Below, one piece after another: positions 27,494 through 36,753 of a stretch of 64,000 nucleotides of DNA. The number at the start of each line of letters is the position of its first letter. The first letter of the stretch is position 1. The stretch covers positions 372,001 through 436,000 of the forward strand of contig NZ_JACVPM010000002.1 of assembly GCF_018881905.1 (NCBI RefSeq). Direction: 5' to 3'. This stretch comes from Polynucleobacter sp. MG-27-Goln-C1. Its GTDB lineage: Bacteria > Pseudomonadota > Gammaproteobacteria > Burkholderiales > Burkholderiaceae. The position numbers and the translations under genes were made by a program. The notes below the pieces were generated by a model, which worked only from the letters and a program-made list of their open reading frames with translations, did no database searches and was not told the origin of the DNA.

Positions 27494-28156
27494 ATGATTC
27501 GCTTGTGGGGAAGAAAAAGTTCTATCAATGTGCAAAAGGTGCTCTGGTGCCTTGCCGAGCTAGGACTGGAAGAAGGTAAAGATTTTGAGCGCATTGATGC
27601 TGGCCTTCACTTTGGCAAAAATCGCACCCCTGAATTTCTAGCACTCAACCCCAATGGCTTAGTCCCTACGCTACAAGATGGTGATCTTGTTCTCTGGGAA
27701 TCCAATACCATTTTGCGATATCTTGTTCGTCAGTACGATAAGTCGAAGCGCTTTCCAGCGGACATCGCTAGTCAATACCAATCTGAGAAGTGGATGGATT
27801 GGCAAGTAGGCACTATGTGGCCCACTTTGCGCGTTGCCTTTCTAGGGCTCACCCGCACACCTGAAAACGAAAGAAACTACGCAGTCATTTACAAGGCATA
27901 TCAAGATACCAATGCTTTACTCGCCTTGCTTGATCAACAATTAGCCAATCAACGTTATTGCTCAGGGGACTCTTTCAATATTGGAGATATTCCACTGGCA
28001 CTCTGTATAAGCAGATGGGTTCTATTAAATGAAACCTTTCCAGAGCAAACGGGGGCACGTCTTTCTTTACACAACGTTGAAGCATGGATGCAGCGCATAG
28101 AAGCCGACTCCAAGTACAGCGTAGTTGCAGAAAAAGAACTCAATATTGTGAAGTAA
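27494..28156 (+). CDS. Glutathione S-transferase family protein
   Basis: 220 residues: N-terminal thioredoxin-like domain with the catalytic serine region R-K-S-S-I-N-V-Q-K-V (about 7-16), the G-L-V-P-T-L cis-proline loop and E-S-N-T-I-L-R-Y glutathione-binding block near 69-76, then an all-helical C-terminal domain. Cytoplasmic detoxifying or dehalogenase-like enzyme; the substrate is unknown. The first genes of the window supply glutathione. A strong terminator follows at once. Confidence 0.92.
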   Translation: MIRLWGRKSSINVQKVLWCLAELGLEEGKDFERIDAGLHFGKNRTPEFLALNPNGLVPTLQDGDLVLWESNTILRYLVRQYDKSKRFPADIASQYQSEKWMDWQVGTMWPTLRVAFLGLTRTPENERNYAVIYKAYQDTNALLALLDQQLANQRYCSGDSFNIGDIPLALCISRWVLLNETFPEQTGARLSLHNVEAWMQRIEADSKYSVVAEKELNIVK

Positions 28157-28173
28157 GTCAGGAGCTCCAATAG

Positions 28174-28205
28174 AAAAGGGTGAACTGAGTTCACCCTTTT
28201 TCTTT
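28174..28205. terminator. Bidirectional Rho-independent terminator
   Basis: Perfect 12-base stem AAAAGGGTGAAC / GTTCACCCTTTT with a three-base loop TGA (28186-28188). On the plus strand it is followed by TCTTTAG after a TTTT arm, on the minus strand by CTATTGG after TTTT. It sits between the convergent GST gene and the RND pump gene and can serve both. Confidence 0.92.
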
Positions 28206-28223
28206 AGCTACTTACAAAATAAT

Positions 28224-31200
28224 CTACTGTTGCTTGAATTTCTTCTGATGGTGATCTGCGCCAATAAATAAGTACATCGCCGGAACCACGAAGAGCGTAA
28301 ACAGAGTACCGATCGATAAACCAGTAAAGATCACGATACCCATCGATTGACGGCCAGCAGCGCCGGCGCCAGAAGCAATGACGAGAGGCACCACGCCCAA
28401 TACCATCGCTGCAGTAGTCATCAAAATCGGACGCAAACGCACACTACTTGCTTCTACGATAGCGTCCAACTTACTGCGGCCAGCCTCTTGCAATTCATTA
28501 GCAAATTCCACAATCAAGATCCCGTGCTTACTGATCAAGCCCATCAGAGTGACTAGTCCAACCTGGGTATACACGTTTAAGGTTGTGAACCCAAGGTTAA
28601 TAAAGATGAGTGCGCCAAACAAGGCGAGCGGCACTGAAACCAAAATCACGATCGGATCGCGGAAGCTTTCAAACTGTGCGGCCAAGACCAAGAACACGAT
28701 CAAGATCGCAAAGAACATTGTCACCAAGAAACCGCCTGACTCCGCCATGAACTGACGGGAAGGTCCGGCGTAGTCCATGCTGTAGCCATTAGGTGCAACC
28801 TCTTTCAAGGTCTGACGCATGAACTCGAGCAAATCCGCTTGAGAAATAAATGGTGTACTCACACCAGAGATTGTTGCGGAGTTCAACTGCTGAAAGTGAT
28901 TAATTGATTGAGGAACTACTTTTTGCTTAATCGTCGCAATCGTACGAGCCTGAATCATCTGTCCACTAGGAGTACGGATGTAGTAATCCAAGATCTGATC
29001 TGGATTTAAACGGTCTACTTGCTTTACTTGCGGAATCACGCGATAGGAACGGCCAGCTACAGAGAAGTAATTGACGTAACCGCCACCCAAAGCAGCGGAT
29101 AGAGCGCTGCCCACCTGCTGCTGAGTCATGCCTAGTGCGGCGACTTTTTCACGATCAATTTCTAAAACGTCTTGCGGCTTATCAATCTTCAAATCTGAAT
29201 CCACAAAGAAGAAATTACCACTACGACGAGCCTTATCCAGAACAGCTTGAGATACTTCGTTGAGCTGTTCGTAAGACTCGGTAGTATTGATTACCACTTG
29301 AACTGGCAAGCCCTGCGCACCAGGCAGGGCTGGAAACTGGAAGGCTGCTACGCGAGCGCCTGCGATCGCATTCCACTTACTCTGCATGTCTTCTTGGAAC
29401 TTAGTGGCATTACGACTGCGTTGATCCCAATCCTTGAGCAAGACACCACCAAAGCTACTGGTTGGACTGGTGATCTGGAACATCTGCTCATACTCAGGCT
29501 CTGCTGCTGAAATTTGATAAATCTGGTCAGCGTAAGTCTGCATCTGATTGACAGTACTGTTAGGTGGACCTGAAGCCTGCATCAACACAATACCCTGATC
29601 TTCTGTTGGCGCCAATTCAGCACGCGCAGTGGCATAAAGGTAAGCAACTCCACCCAACAAAATCACGCCCATCACAATGATGACCTGCCAAGTACTCAAG
29701 AGTTCACGCAAAGTAGTTTGATAGCTGTGGTGCACCTTATCGAAAATGCGATCGATCTTTTGCACAAACGAGGAAGCTTCTTGCTCTTCGGTAAAGATGC
29801 GTGAGCACATCATTGGTGAAAGCGTCAACGCAATCAATCCTGATACCGCCACCGCACTTGCCAAGGTAAAGGCAAATTCAGTAAAGAGAGCACCTGTCAA
29901 ACCGCCCTGGAAGCCAATTGGAATATAAACCGCAATCAACACAATTGTCATTGCCAAAATTGGACCACCCAATTCACGTGCGGCGATTAAAGAGGCCTCT
30001 AGTGGAGACTTGCCCTCTTTCATATGACGGTCAACGTTCTCAACCACAATGATGGCATCGTCCACTACCAAACCAATTGCAAGTACTAAAGCTAACAGTG
30101 TCAGCAAATTAATGGAGTAGCCTAATACTTGCATTAAGAAGAATGTGCCGATCAATGAGAGTGGCATCGCAATCACAGGAACTGCAACTGCACGCGCACT
30201 TCCCAAGAAAAGGTAAATCACCACCGTCACAATCAATAGCGCTTCTAGCAAGGTAGCCACCACCTCATCAATCGAAGTAGTAATGAACTTAGTTGAGTCG
30301 TACACCACTTTTCCCGACATGCCAGTTGGCAACTGCTTCTGAATATCTGGCACTGCGGCACGAACACGTTCAGCCACATCAAGCAAGTTCGCTTGAGGTG
30401 CTACCTTGATAGCAATAAATACTGAGCGCTTGCCACTAAATGCGACATTCGTGTTGTAGTCCTCGGAGCCCATGCTCACAGTCGCTACTTGATCCAAATA
30501 GACAATATTGATGCCATCTTTTTTGACAACCAATTTGCGGAACTCATCGAGCGTATGTAGATCTGTGCCGGCCACTAAGTCCACGGCAACCATATCGCCT
30601 TTAGTGCTACCCACTGCTGATAGGTAGTTATTAGCGGCCATCGCACTATAGACATCATCGGCACCCACACCAAGGCCAGCCATCTTCTCGCGATCGAGCC
30701 AAGCGCGTAGGGCAAACTTTCTGCCGCCAGTGATTTCAGCATTTTGGACGCCATCTACAGCATCTAGCTTTGGCTTAACTACCCGCAATAAGTAATCGGT
30801 GATCGCATTATTCGGAATGTCATCGCTATAAAAGCCCATATACATCGCTGCAGTGGACTGACCAATTTGCACAGTCAATACAGGTTGCTGAGCTTGGGGT
30901 GGCAGTTGATTCTTGACCGAACTAATCTGAGTCTGAATTTGCGTTAATGCTGCGTTGGAGTCGTAATTAAGTTTGAGAGTAGCGGTAATCGTCGAAAGAC
31001 CGCTCACGCTCATTGATGACAAATAGTCGATACCTTGAGACTGGGCAATCGCCGTCTCTAATGGCTGTGTAATAAACCCAGCAATCGTCTCAGGATCAGC
31101 GCCATAGTAGGCTGTTGTAATGGTAACAATCGCATTTTGGGTTTGCGGATATTGATTGACTGGCAAAGATCCAACCGCCTTCAAACCAAACACCAAGACA

Positions 31201-31259
31201 AGCGCACTTACTACCAGTGAGAGCACTGGTCTACGAATAAATATATCAGTCCAATTCAT
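28224..31259 (-). CDS. RND efflux pump inner-membrane permease (HAE-1/AcrB-like)
   Basis: 1011-residue proton-driven drug exporter, slightly shorter than AcrB (1049). Twelve membrane helices and two large periplasmic loops can be followed. The proton-relay aspartates are in G-L-V-V-D-D-A-I-I-V-V-E-N (TM4) and the TM10 lysine in G-L-I-S-K-H-G-I-L-I-V-E-F. It is the last gene of a three-gene unit with the adaptor (7 bases upstream) and the outer membrane factor. Substrates cannot be deduced. Confidence 0.95.
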   Translation of the reverse strand: MNWTDIFIRRPVLSLVVSALVLVFGLKAVGSLPVNQYPQTQNAIVTITTAYYGADPETIAGFITQPLETAIAQSQGIDYLSSMSVSGLSTITATLKLNYDSNAALTQIQTQISSVKNQLPPQAQQPVLTVQIGQSTAAMYMGFYSDDIPNNAITDYLLRVVKPKLDAVDGVQNAEITGGRKFALRAWLDREKMAGLGVGADDVYSAMAANNYLSAVGSTKGDMVAVDLVAGTDLHTLDEFRKLVVKKDGINIVYLDQVATVSMGSEDYNTNVAFSGKRSVFIAIKVAPQANLLDVAERVRAAVPDIQKQLPTGMSGKVVYDSTKFITTSIDEVVATLLEALLIVTVVIYLFLGSARAVAVPVIAMPLSLIGTFFLMQVLGYSINLLTLLALVLAIGLVVDDAIIVVENVDRHMKEGKSPLEASLIAARELGGPILAMTIVLIAVYIPIGFQGGLTGALFTEFAFTLASAVAVSGLIALTLSPMMCSRIFTEEQEASSFVQKIDRIFDKVHHSYQTTLRELLSTWQVIIVMGVILLGGVAYLYATARAELAPTEDQGIVLMQASGPPNSTVNQMQTYADQIYQISAAEPEYEQMFQITSPTSSFGGVLLKDWDQRSRNATKFQEDMQSKWNAIAGARVAAFQFPALPGAQGLPVQVVINTTESYEQLNEVSQAVLDKARRSGNFFFVDSDLKIDKPQDVLEIDREKVAALGMTQQQVGSALSAALGGGYVNYFSVAGRSYRVIPQVKQVDRLNPDQILDYYIRTPSGQMIQARTIATIKQKVVPQSINHFQQLNSATISGVSTPFISQADLLEFMRQTLKEVAPNGYSMDYAGPSRQFMAESGGFLVTMFFAILIVFLVLAAQFESFRDPIVILVSVPLALFGALIFINLGFTTLNVYTQVGLVTLMGLISKHGILIVEFANELQEAGRSKLDAIVEASSVRLRPILMTTAAMVLGVVPLVIASGAGAAGRQSMGIVIFTGLSIGTLFTLFVVPAMYLFIGADHHQKKFKQQ

Positions 31260-31266
31260 CTAGGAC

Positions 31267-32598
31267 TTATTCCTGTGGCTGCGGGTTTGGTGAATTCGAT
31301 GGCAACACTTTGTTGTTCACAATCAGCGGTGTGCCGTTCTTCAGCTTGAGCTGTCCGCTAGTAACCACTGTTGCACCCTCTTCAACACCTTTGAGAATCG
31401 CCACTTGGTCGCCACGTGTCGGTCCTGTAGTGACAAATACCTGTTGGGCTTCAAGTGCAGGCTTACCCTGCTTATCCTTTTTACCAGTAGGCTTAGCAAT
31501 AAACACTGTCGAGCCATAAGGGTTGTAAGTCACAGCCGTTTGGGGCAAGGTCAACATCTTCACCTCATCACCCAGCTTGATATTCACATTCGCAAACATA
31601 CCCGGCAAAATCTTTTTATCTGGATTGGCTAGTTGAGCTTCAATCTGAATATTTCGGGTATTGGTATCCACCTTCGGGCTGACTGCCGTGATCTTGCCGG
31701 TGAAACTCGCATCCTTGAATGCATCTGTCGTCACCACAATTTCTTGGCCCACCTTAATCTGCTCAGCATTGCTTTGGGGGAGATTGAAATCTACAAAAAT
31801 AGGATCCAAGGTTTGTAGGGTAAGCAACTTGTCGCCTGGATTAACGAACTGGCCAGGGTTAATCATCACAATACCCACACGGCCACTAAAGGGCGCCTTC
31901 AAATTCTTCTTAGCAACTAAAGCAGTTTGCTGCTCTACCTGAGCTTGCTTGGACTTTGCATCTGCCTTACTGGTGTCGAATACGTTCTTACTAATCGCCT
32001 GAATCGCCAACTGCTGTCTATCACGCTCATTAATGACTTTAGCCAAATCTGCCTGAGCCTTCAATGAATTCAGTTGCGCAACATCTGAAGCGTCATTCAA
32101 CTTAATAAGTAGGTCGCCTTCTTTTACATCCATGCCAGATTTAATAGGCACGGTTTGTACAAGGCCACCTATTTCAGTACTGAGATCAACACCCCTAAAT
32201 GCGCGCACATTACCAACGCTGGAGAGTTTAGGCTGCCATGCAGTGGTCTCTACTACCATCGTGGAAACGGTTGCAGGGGGCAATCCCATACCAGCAATGA
32301 AGTGCTTAATCATGAAAGTCTTGAGTTGATTAAATCCAAAAATCAAGCCCAGCAACAAAAATACGCCACACAACATAATGGTCATGCGTCGACCCAAAGG
32401 AGTCATCGACTGCAATTTGGCATTAGCCTTACTGCGCAAGAAGCGCGCGCGCAAGCGGACCCACACACCTTTTGCTTTTTTCCAAAGCGCAATCGCCTTA
32501 TCGCGTAGCTTCCACTCTTCAGCTTTAACAAGCATCCAAGCCCAGAAGGCAACCGCTGCTGCAGTGACTTTGGTTTTAATTGTTTCCAGAAGTTTCAT
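31267..32598 (-). CDS. RND efflux periplasmic adaptor with unusual N-terminal extension
   Basis: 443-residue membrane-fusion protein linking pump and outer membrane channel. Typical sequence begins near residue 65 (M-T-P-L-G-R-R-M), followed by the anchor helix at about 72-93 and the lipoyl/hairpin/barrel domains. The preceding 64 residues are rich in Trp, Lys and Ala and look helical and amphipathic; related adaptors lack them. I keep the upstream start at 32598 because it overlaps the outer membrane gene end by 23 bases and because no ribosome site precedes the ATG at 32406, but the start is uncertain. Confidence 0.88.
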   Translation of the reverse strand: MKLLETIKTKVTAAAVAFWAWMLVKAEEWKLRDKAIALWKKAKGVWVRLRARFLRSKANAKLQSMTPLGRRMTIMLCGVFLLLGLIFGFNQLKTFMIKHFIAGMGLPPATVSTMVVETTAWQPKLSSVGNVRAFRGVDLSTEIGGLVQTVPIKSGMDVKEGDLLIKLNDASDVAQLNSLKAQADLAKVINERDRQQLAIQAISKNVFDTSKADAKSKQAQVEQQTALVAKKNLKAPFSGRVGIVMINPGQFVNPGDKLLTLQTLDPIFVDFNLPQSNAEQIKVGQEIVVTTDAFKDASFTGKITAVSPKVDTNTRNIQIEAQLANPDKKILPGMFANVNIKLGDEVKMLTLPQTAVTYNPYGSTVFIAKPTGKKDKQGKPALEAQQVFVTTGPTRGDQVAILKGVEEGATVVTSGQLKLKNGTPLIVNNKVLPSNSPNPQPQE

Positions 32599-34111
32599 TT
32601 TGATCTTTGTTCGCTATGGCTTTTGGTTGAAAGGCTGGGCCGGTACGATTCCACCAGCCGCCGCCTAGTGCTGCAAATAATGCTGCTGTGTCAGAGAATC
32701 GAGTCGCTTGCGCAGAAACCGATTTGACCTTAGCAATTTGATATTGATTTTGATAATAGAGAACAGCCAAGTAACTTGCAGTGCCCAACTTATATTGCTG
32801 TTGTACTAACTCTAAAGTTTCATAAGCGTAACGCTCAGCATCTGATGCAGACTTTAATGCTTGAGCACCGGTCTCTAGAGCGCGCAAGGAATCTGCAACC
32901 TCTTGAAATGCTTTGAGCACTGTCGCTTGATATTGATAAACCGCTTGCTCGTAATTAGCAATCGCGCCACGGCGTTGTGCCAATAACTGACCACCCTGAA
33001 ATAGTGGCTGGAAGATGCCGCCAGCAATAGACCATAGAGTAGCGTTCGGCCCAAACAAGGCTGCGCTAGTTAGTGCAGCAGAACCAATGGCACCCGTAAT
33101 ATTAAATTGTGGCAATAAATTAGCGGTAGCTACACCTACCAAAGCATTTGTTGCCTTGAGCTGTGCTTCTGCTGCACGGACATCTGGGCGTTGACGCACA
33201 AGGCTTGAAGGTACTGACAGCGGCAACTTCTCTGGCAAATGCAAAGACTTCAAATCAAACTTGGTGATATTGGCATTACTAGGCAACTCACCCACCAATA
33301 CTGCCAACTGATTGCGTGCAAATGAAAGATTGCGTTCATAAGTAAATAAATCTACTTGCGAGTTGGAAACCAAAGTTCTTTGTGATGTCACGTCTACTCT
33401 TGAGACAGTACCAATGACTAGTTGCTTTTCAGTAACTTCGGCTAAATTGGTTTGCGCCTTCAGAATTTCTTCGGTGGCCTGCATTTGTGCGCGGAGTGCA
33501 GCTTCACGCACAGCACTAGTCACAATATTGGCTGTTAAGGAAAGGTATGCACCCTCCAACTGAAACTGCGCAATCTCTGCCTGAGCTCTTGCACCTTCAA
33601 CCGCACGACGTGCACCACCGAAAACATCAAGCTTATAGGTGACGTTTACAGAGGCGTTATAGAGGTTGTAGGTGTCGGAGCCATAAGGCAAGCCATAAAT
33701 AGCGGAAGGTTGGAGCTGACGTGTAACCCCACCATTTAAACCGATCGCCGGGAAATACTGCCCACCAATTTGTGCGCTGACGTTTTCTTGACTGGCACGT
33801 AGGGCCGCATCAGCTGCGCCTAAATTTGGATTTTGCTGCAAAGCCTTTTTGATCAAAACATCAAGCTCTGGAGATTTAAATAATTCCCACCACTGAGCCT
33901 CAATATCCGCACCCTCAACAAACTCTTGATCGGTACCGCCTGGAACACCAGGCGCAGTAGCTAGTTTTTTAGAAAGCGCTGTCTCGGTATAGGTAGAGGT
34001 ATTAGGAGCATCAGGCTGTTTGAAGTCAGGACCAACAGCACATGCAGAGAGAAACCCCGCGGATAACAACGGAAGGCAACGCAAAATAAAGAATTCTTTT
34101 GAACCAAACAT
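32576..34111 (-). CDS. RND efflux outer-membrane factor (NodT/OprM family lipoprotein)
   Basis: 511 residues started at MFGSKEFFILRC (34111). Lipobox L-S-A-C before A-V-G-P-D-F, the standard opening of the NodT family. The two repeats of the TolC fold can be recognised, with R-Q-R-P-D-V-R-A-A-E-A-Q-L near the middle. It is the first gene of the efflux operon; an AAGGA lies about 15 bases upstream, farther than ideal. Upstream in-frame sequence to 34210 has no family match. Confidence 0.93.
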   Translation of the reverse strand: MFGSKEFFILRCLPLLSAGFLSACAVGPDFKQPDAPNTSTYTETALSKKLATAPGVPGGTDQEFVEGADIEAQWWELFKSPELDVLIKKALQQNPNLGAADAALRASQENVSAQIGGQYFPAIGLNGGVTRQLQPSAIYGLPYGSDTYNLYNASVNVTYKLDVFGGARRAVEGARAQAEIAQFQLEGAYLSLTANIVTSAVREAALRAQMQATEEILKAQTNLAEVTEKQLVIGTVSRVDVTSQRTLVSNSQVDLFTYERNLSFARNQLAVLVGELPSNANITKFDLKSLHLPEKLPLSVPSSLVRQRPDVRAAEAQLKATNALVGVATANLLPQFNITGAIGSAALTSAALFGPNATLWSIAGGIFQPLFQGGQLLAQRRGAIANYEQAVYQYQATVLKAFQEVADSLRALETGAQALKSASDAERYAYETLELVQQQYKLGTASYLAVLYYQNQYQIAKVKSVSAQATRFSDTAALFAALGGGWWNRTGPAFQPKAIANKDQNETSGNN

Positions 34112-34257
34112 GTACTGTGACAAATTTCCTTTTCTACAGCAGATATTTGAACATACTTTTCTAATCCAGTCTGTGTAAAGCCTTGATTTAACTAATGAAT
34201 TTTTGTTCACAGCTAAGTGCAGATGTCAAACGAATTTTTTATACCCCAGTCAAATTT

Positions 34258-35121
34258 TTAATGGGCAATTTTTCCAAAGCTTCCGCTATTGAAATCCTGC
34301 ATTGCCTGAGCAATCTCTTCTTTGGTATTCATGACAAATGGGCCATAACCCACAATAGGCTCATCAATCGGTTCGCCACTCAGCAGCAAGGCAATCGAGT
34401 CCTCCAGCACATTCACTTGAATATCTTGACCCTGATTGCTAAACATCAGCATCTGGGCATCTTTGGCGACCACGCCCTCACCAGCCTCAACGGCACCCTT
34501 CAGCACAACTAGGGAAGTATTCCAACCCTCAGGCACAGGAATAGTTGCTGAGCCCTTCTTTAGCTTTAGGTCAATCACATTGAGAGGAGTAAAAGTATTG
34601 GCTGGCCCTGTATGACCATCAAACTCACCAGCTATGATGCGCGCTTGTCCTGCGCCGTTCTTCAAATCAATCGCAGGAATCTGTTTATCCAGAATGGCTT
34701 GATAACCAGGCTTAGTCATTTTGAGTTTTGCCGGCAAATTCACCCACAACTGCACCATATTAAGAGTTCCGCCATTTTTGGCAAAGTCTTCAGAATGAAA
34801 CTCTTCATGCAAGATGCCAGAGCCGGCAGTCATCCACTGAACATCTCCAGGACCAATAGTGCCACCCTGACCTGTTGAATCTTTATGCGCTACTTCACCT
34901 TCATAAACAATGGTGACTGTTTCAAATCCACGATGAGGGTGCGAGCCCACGCCTTTAAGCTCAGTTGTTGGGGGAAACTCTGCTGGACCTGCATAATCCA
35001 ACATCAAGAAGGGACTCATTTGCTTTCCCAGGTCTTGATAGAAGAATAGGGTGCGCACAGGAAATCCATCACCTACCCAGTGGCCTCGATCATTGCCTTG
35101 TAAACCAATGAGTTTTTTCAT
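34258..35121 (-). CDS. Pirin family protein
   Basis: 287-residue bicupin. Metal ligands lie in H-P-H-R-G-F-E-T-V-T near residues 62-71 and H-E-E-F-H near 104-108. Bacterial pirins such as YhhW have quercetin dioxygenase activity and are often paired with redox genes. It is the last gene of the MarR-headed operon, 30 bases after the flavodoxin-like gene. Confidence 0.92.
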   Translation of the reverse strand: MKKLIGLQGNDRGHWVGDGFPVRTLFFYQDLGKQMSPFLMLDYAGPAEFPPTTELKGVGSHPHRGFETVTIVYEGEVAHKDSTGQGGTIGPGDVQWMTAGSGILHEEFHSEDFAKNGGTLNMVQLWVNLPAKLKMTKPGYQAILDKQIPAIDLKNGAGQARIIAGEFDGHTGPANTFTPLNVIDLKLKKGSATIPVPEGWNTSLVVLKGAVEAGEGVVAKDAQMLMFSNQGQDIQVNVLEDSIALLLSGEPIDEPIVGYGPFVMNTKEEIAQAMQDFNSGSFGKIAH

Positions 35122-35151
35122 GATTCCCCCAATTTCTTTCAGATAAAAAGC

Positions 35152-35709
35152 TTACTTAGCTTTTAGTTCAGCGGCAATCTTGGCAATACGCTCACCATAG
35201 AGGCGTGCTGTTTCTAAATCGCCCACATTTACTTCCTCAGCACTTGCGTCTGAAGGTGTCTGCATCATCGCACCAGCAGATGAACCCACATAGTTAACAT
35301 CATCACGCTTTGCAGCTTTGGAATTCGAAGGCATCAAACCAGTACCAACCCAAATACCTGAATGCTGCATTGCTAGAGTAAAGAAGTAATGCAAGGTGGA
35401 ATGCTTATCACCATTCATCGTGGCAGAGTTTGTGAAGCCACCGAATACTTTATCTTTCCACTGTTGAGAAAACCATTGCTTAGAAGTAGCATCAGCGAAC
35501 TTCTTAAACTGCCAGCTCACAGTACCCATATAGGTTGGCGAACCAAATACGATGGCATCTGCAGTATTAAGAGTTTCCCACTGCGCATCAGTAATATTGC
35601 CTTCGGCATCAATGGCTACTAGCGTGCCATTTGCTCCTTTAGCTAGGGCTTCAGCTTGTTTAACTGTGTGGCCATAACCACTATGAAATACAACGGCTAC
35701 TTTAGTCAT
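35152..35709 (-). CDS. Flavodoxin family protein / NAD(P)H:quinone oxidoreductase (WrbA-like)
   Basis: 185 residues with a flavodoxin fold: N-terminal phosphate loop H-S-G-Y-G-H-T-V-K-Q, then D-A-I-V-F-G-S-P-T-Y-M-G-T-V (FMN ring contacts) and G-G-F-T-N-S-A near 90. Two-electron quinone reduction protects against redox cycling. It sits between doxX and pirin in the MarR operon. WrbA proper is about 198 residues, so I leave the symbol empty. Confidence 0.9.
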   Translation of the reverse strand: MTKVAVVFHSGYGHTVKQAEALAKGANGTLVAIDAEGNITDAQWETLNTADAIVFGSPTYMGTVSWQFKKFADATSKQWFSQQWKDKVFGGFTNSATMNGDKHSTLHYFFTLAMQHSGIWVGTGLMPSNSKAAKRDDVNYVGSSAGAMMQTPSDASAEEVNVGDLETARLYGERIAKIAAELKAK

Positions 35710-35733
35710 GATCTTTTCCTTAAATAAATGAAA

Positions 35734-36144
35734 TTACTTCGCTGCTTTACGACCATCAATACTGAAGCCACCAGCACCAGTAGAAGCCAATACCAATAAA
35801 CCACCCATTACCGCAATGTTCTTAAAGAATAGCAATTGCGCGATAAATACTGCATCTGCTGGAGCAGCCCAAAATGCATGCCCAGTAGCAGCAGCGATTA
35901 AAGTAAAGATCGCCATGATCACTGCAACGATACGTGTCTGGAAACCTACGATCAATGCAATGCTTCCCAGAACTTCAATCACAATTGTTGCTACCAATGC
36001 GAATACTGGAGCTGGAATACCCAAAGAAGCGAAGTAGCCTAATGTCCCCTCAAATCCAGCAATCTTTCCCAAACCTGCCGGTAAAAATAGTGCAACGATA
36101 AGCAATCGACCAACGAGGTTAAGTACGCTTTGATATGTGTTCAT
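35734..36144 (-). CDS. DoxX family membrane protein
   Basis: 136 residues with four membrane helices and the family motifs L-F-L-P-A-G-L-G-K-I-A-G-F near 18-30 and F-A-S-L-G-I-P-A-P near 38-46. DoxX-type proteins are linked to thiol and oxidative stress in several bacteria. It lies between marR (35 bases upstream) and the flavodoxin gene. Exact role unknown. Confidence 0.92.
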   Translation of the reverse strand: MNTYQSVLNLVGRLLIVALFLPAGLGKIAGFEGTLGYFASLGIPAPVFALVATIVIEVLGSIALIVGFQTRIVAVIMAIFTLIAAATGHAFWAAPADAVFIAQLLFFKNIAVMGGLLVLASTGAGGFSIDGRKAAK

Positions 36145-36179
36145 GTAATGTTCCTTTGTAATATTGACTGAAAAATTGT

Positions 36180-36596
36180 TTAATTAAAAATTGCTTTTAC
36201 TTCTTTTAAAACCGTTACCGCTTGTTCTAATTCTTTTTTAGTGAGCCTGCTAAATGCTTTGCCGAGGTATTCCACGTGCTCCGGAAATACCTTCTTAAAT
36301 AATTTGTCGCCACTTTTCGATAAACCAATCTTGTAGCTACGTCCATCATCGGCATTCATAAACTTTTCAATGAGGCCCTTAGCTTCCAATCGCTCAAGAA
36401 CGCCTGTCATGGTGCCTTTGGAAACAAGCGTCTTATCCCCCAACTCCTTGCAAGTCATTGGCGGCTGATTACCGAGGGTCGCGACAATATCGAACTGAGT
36501 GGTTGTTAAACCCATCTCCTTAATATGCGCTCCAGAGTAAGCCTCAAATGCTTGATATGCCTGAACCAACTCCTTAACGAGCGATAGGTGATTCAT
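36180..36596 (-). CDS. MarR family transcriptional regulator
   Basis: 138-residue dimeric winged-helix repressor. The recognition part T-C-K-E-L-G-D-K-T-L-V-S-K-G-T-M-T is near residues 57-73, followed by the wing R-S-Y-K-I-G-L. MarR proteins usually sense phenolics or oxidants and repress their own operon. It is the first gene of marR-doxX-flavodoxin-pirin, and a palindrome sits in the promoter just upstream, so autoregulation is likely. Confidence 0.94.
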   Translation of the reverse strand: MNHLSLVKELVQAYQAFEAYSGAHIKEMGLTTTQFDIVATLGNQPPMTCKELGDKTLVSKGTMTGVLERLEAKGLIEKFMNADDGRSYKIGLSKSGDKLFKKVFPEHVEYLGKAFSRLTKKELEQAVTVLKEVKAIFN

Positions 36597-36628
36597 TAAA
36601 TTACCTCAATTTAGTCTGTATACGTACT

Positions 36629-36657
36629 ATTTTAGTACTAGTTCGTACTAATTGCAA
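36629..36657 (-). promoter_or_regulatory. marR operon promoter with embedded operator palindrome
   Basis: On the minus strand TTGCAA (36657-36652) and TAAAAT (36634-36629) are separated by exactly 17 bases, a good sigma-70 spacing. The spacer and the first two bases of the -10 box contain TAGTAC-N6-GTACTA (36633-36650); a further TACGTACTA half-repeat lies just downstream. A repressor bound here would cover the -35/-10 interval, as expected for MarR autoregulation. Confidence 0.72.
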
Positions 36658-36753
36658 GGCCCTTCAGAATCAAGGGAATAAACCCAGTTGATTGGCTTAC
36701 GCCTAGGTTAATGAAATTACTTGGAATTTTGAGGTGAATCCACCCCAGAGAAA

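Noticed and set aside
28378-28755. 125-residue plus-strand frame within the RND pump
   Set aside because: Antisense shadow of a clearly coding, conserved protein.
36720-36753. Terminator after glmS
   Set aside because: Only a six-base stem with a wobble pair and no T-run on the minus strand.
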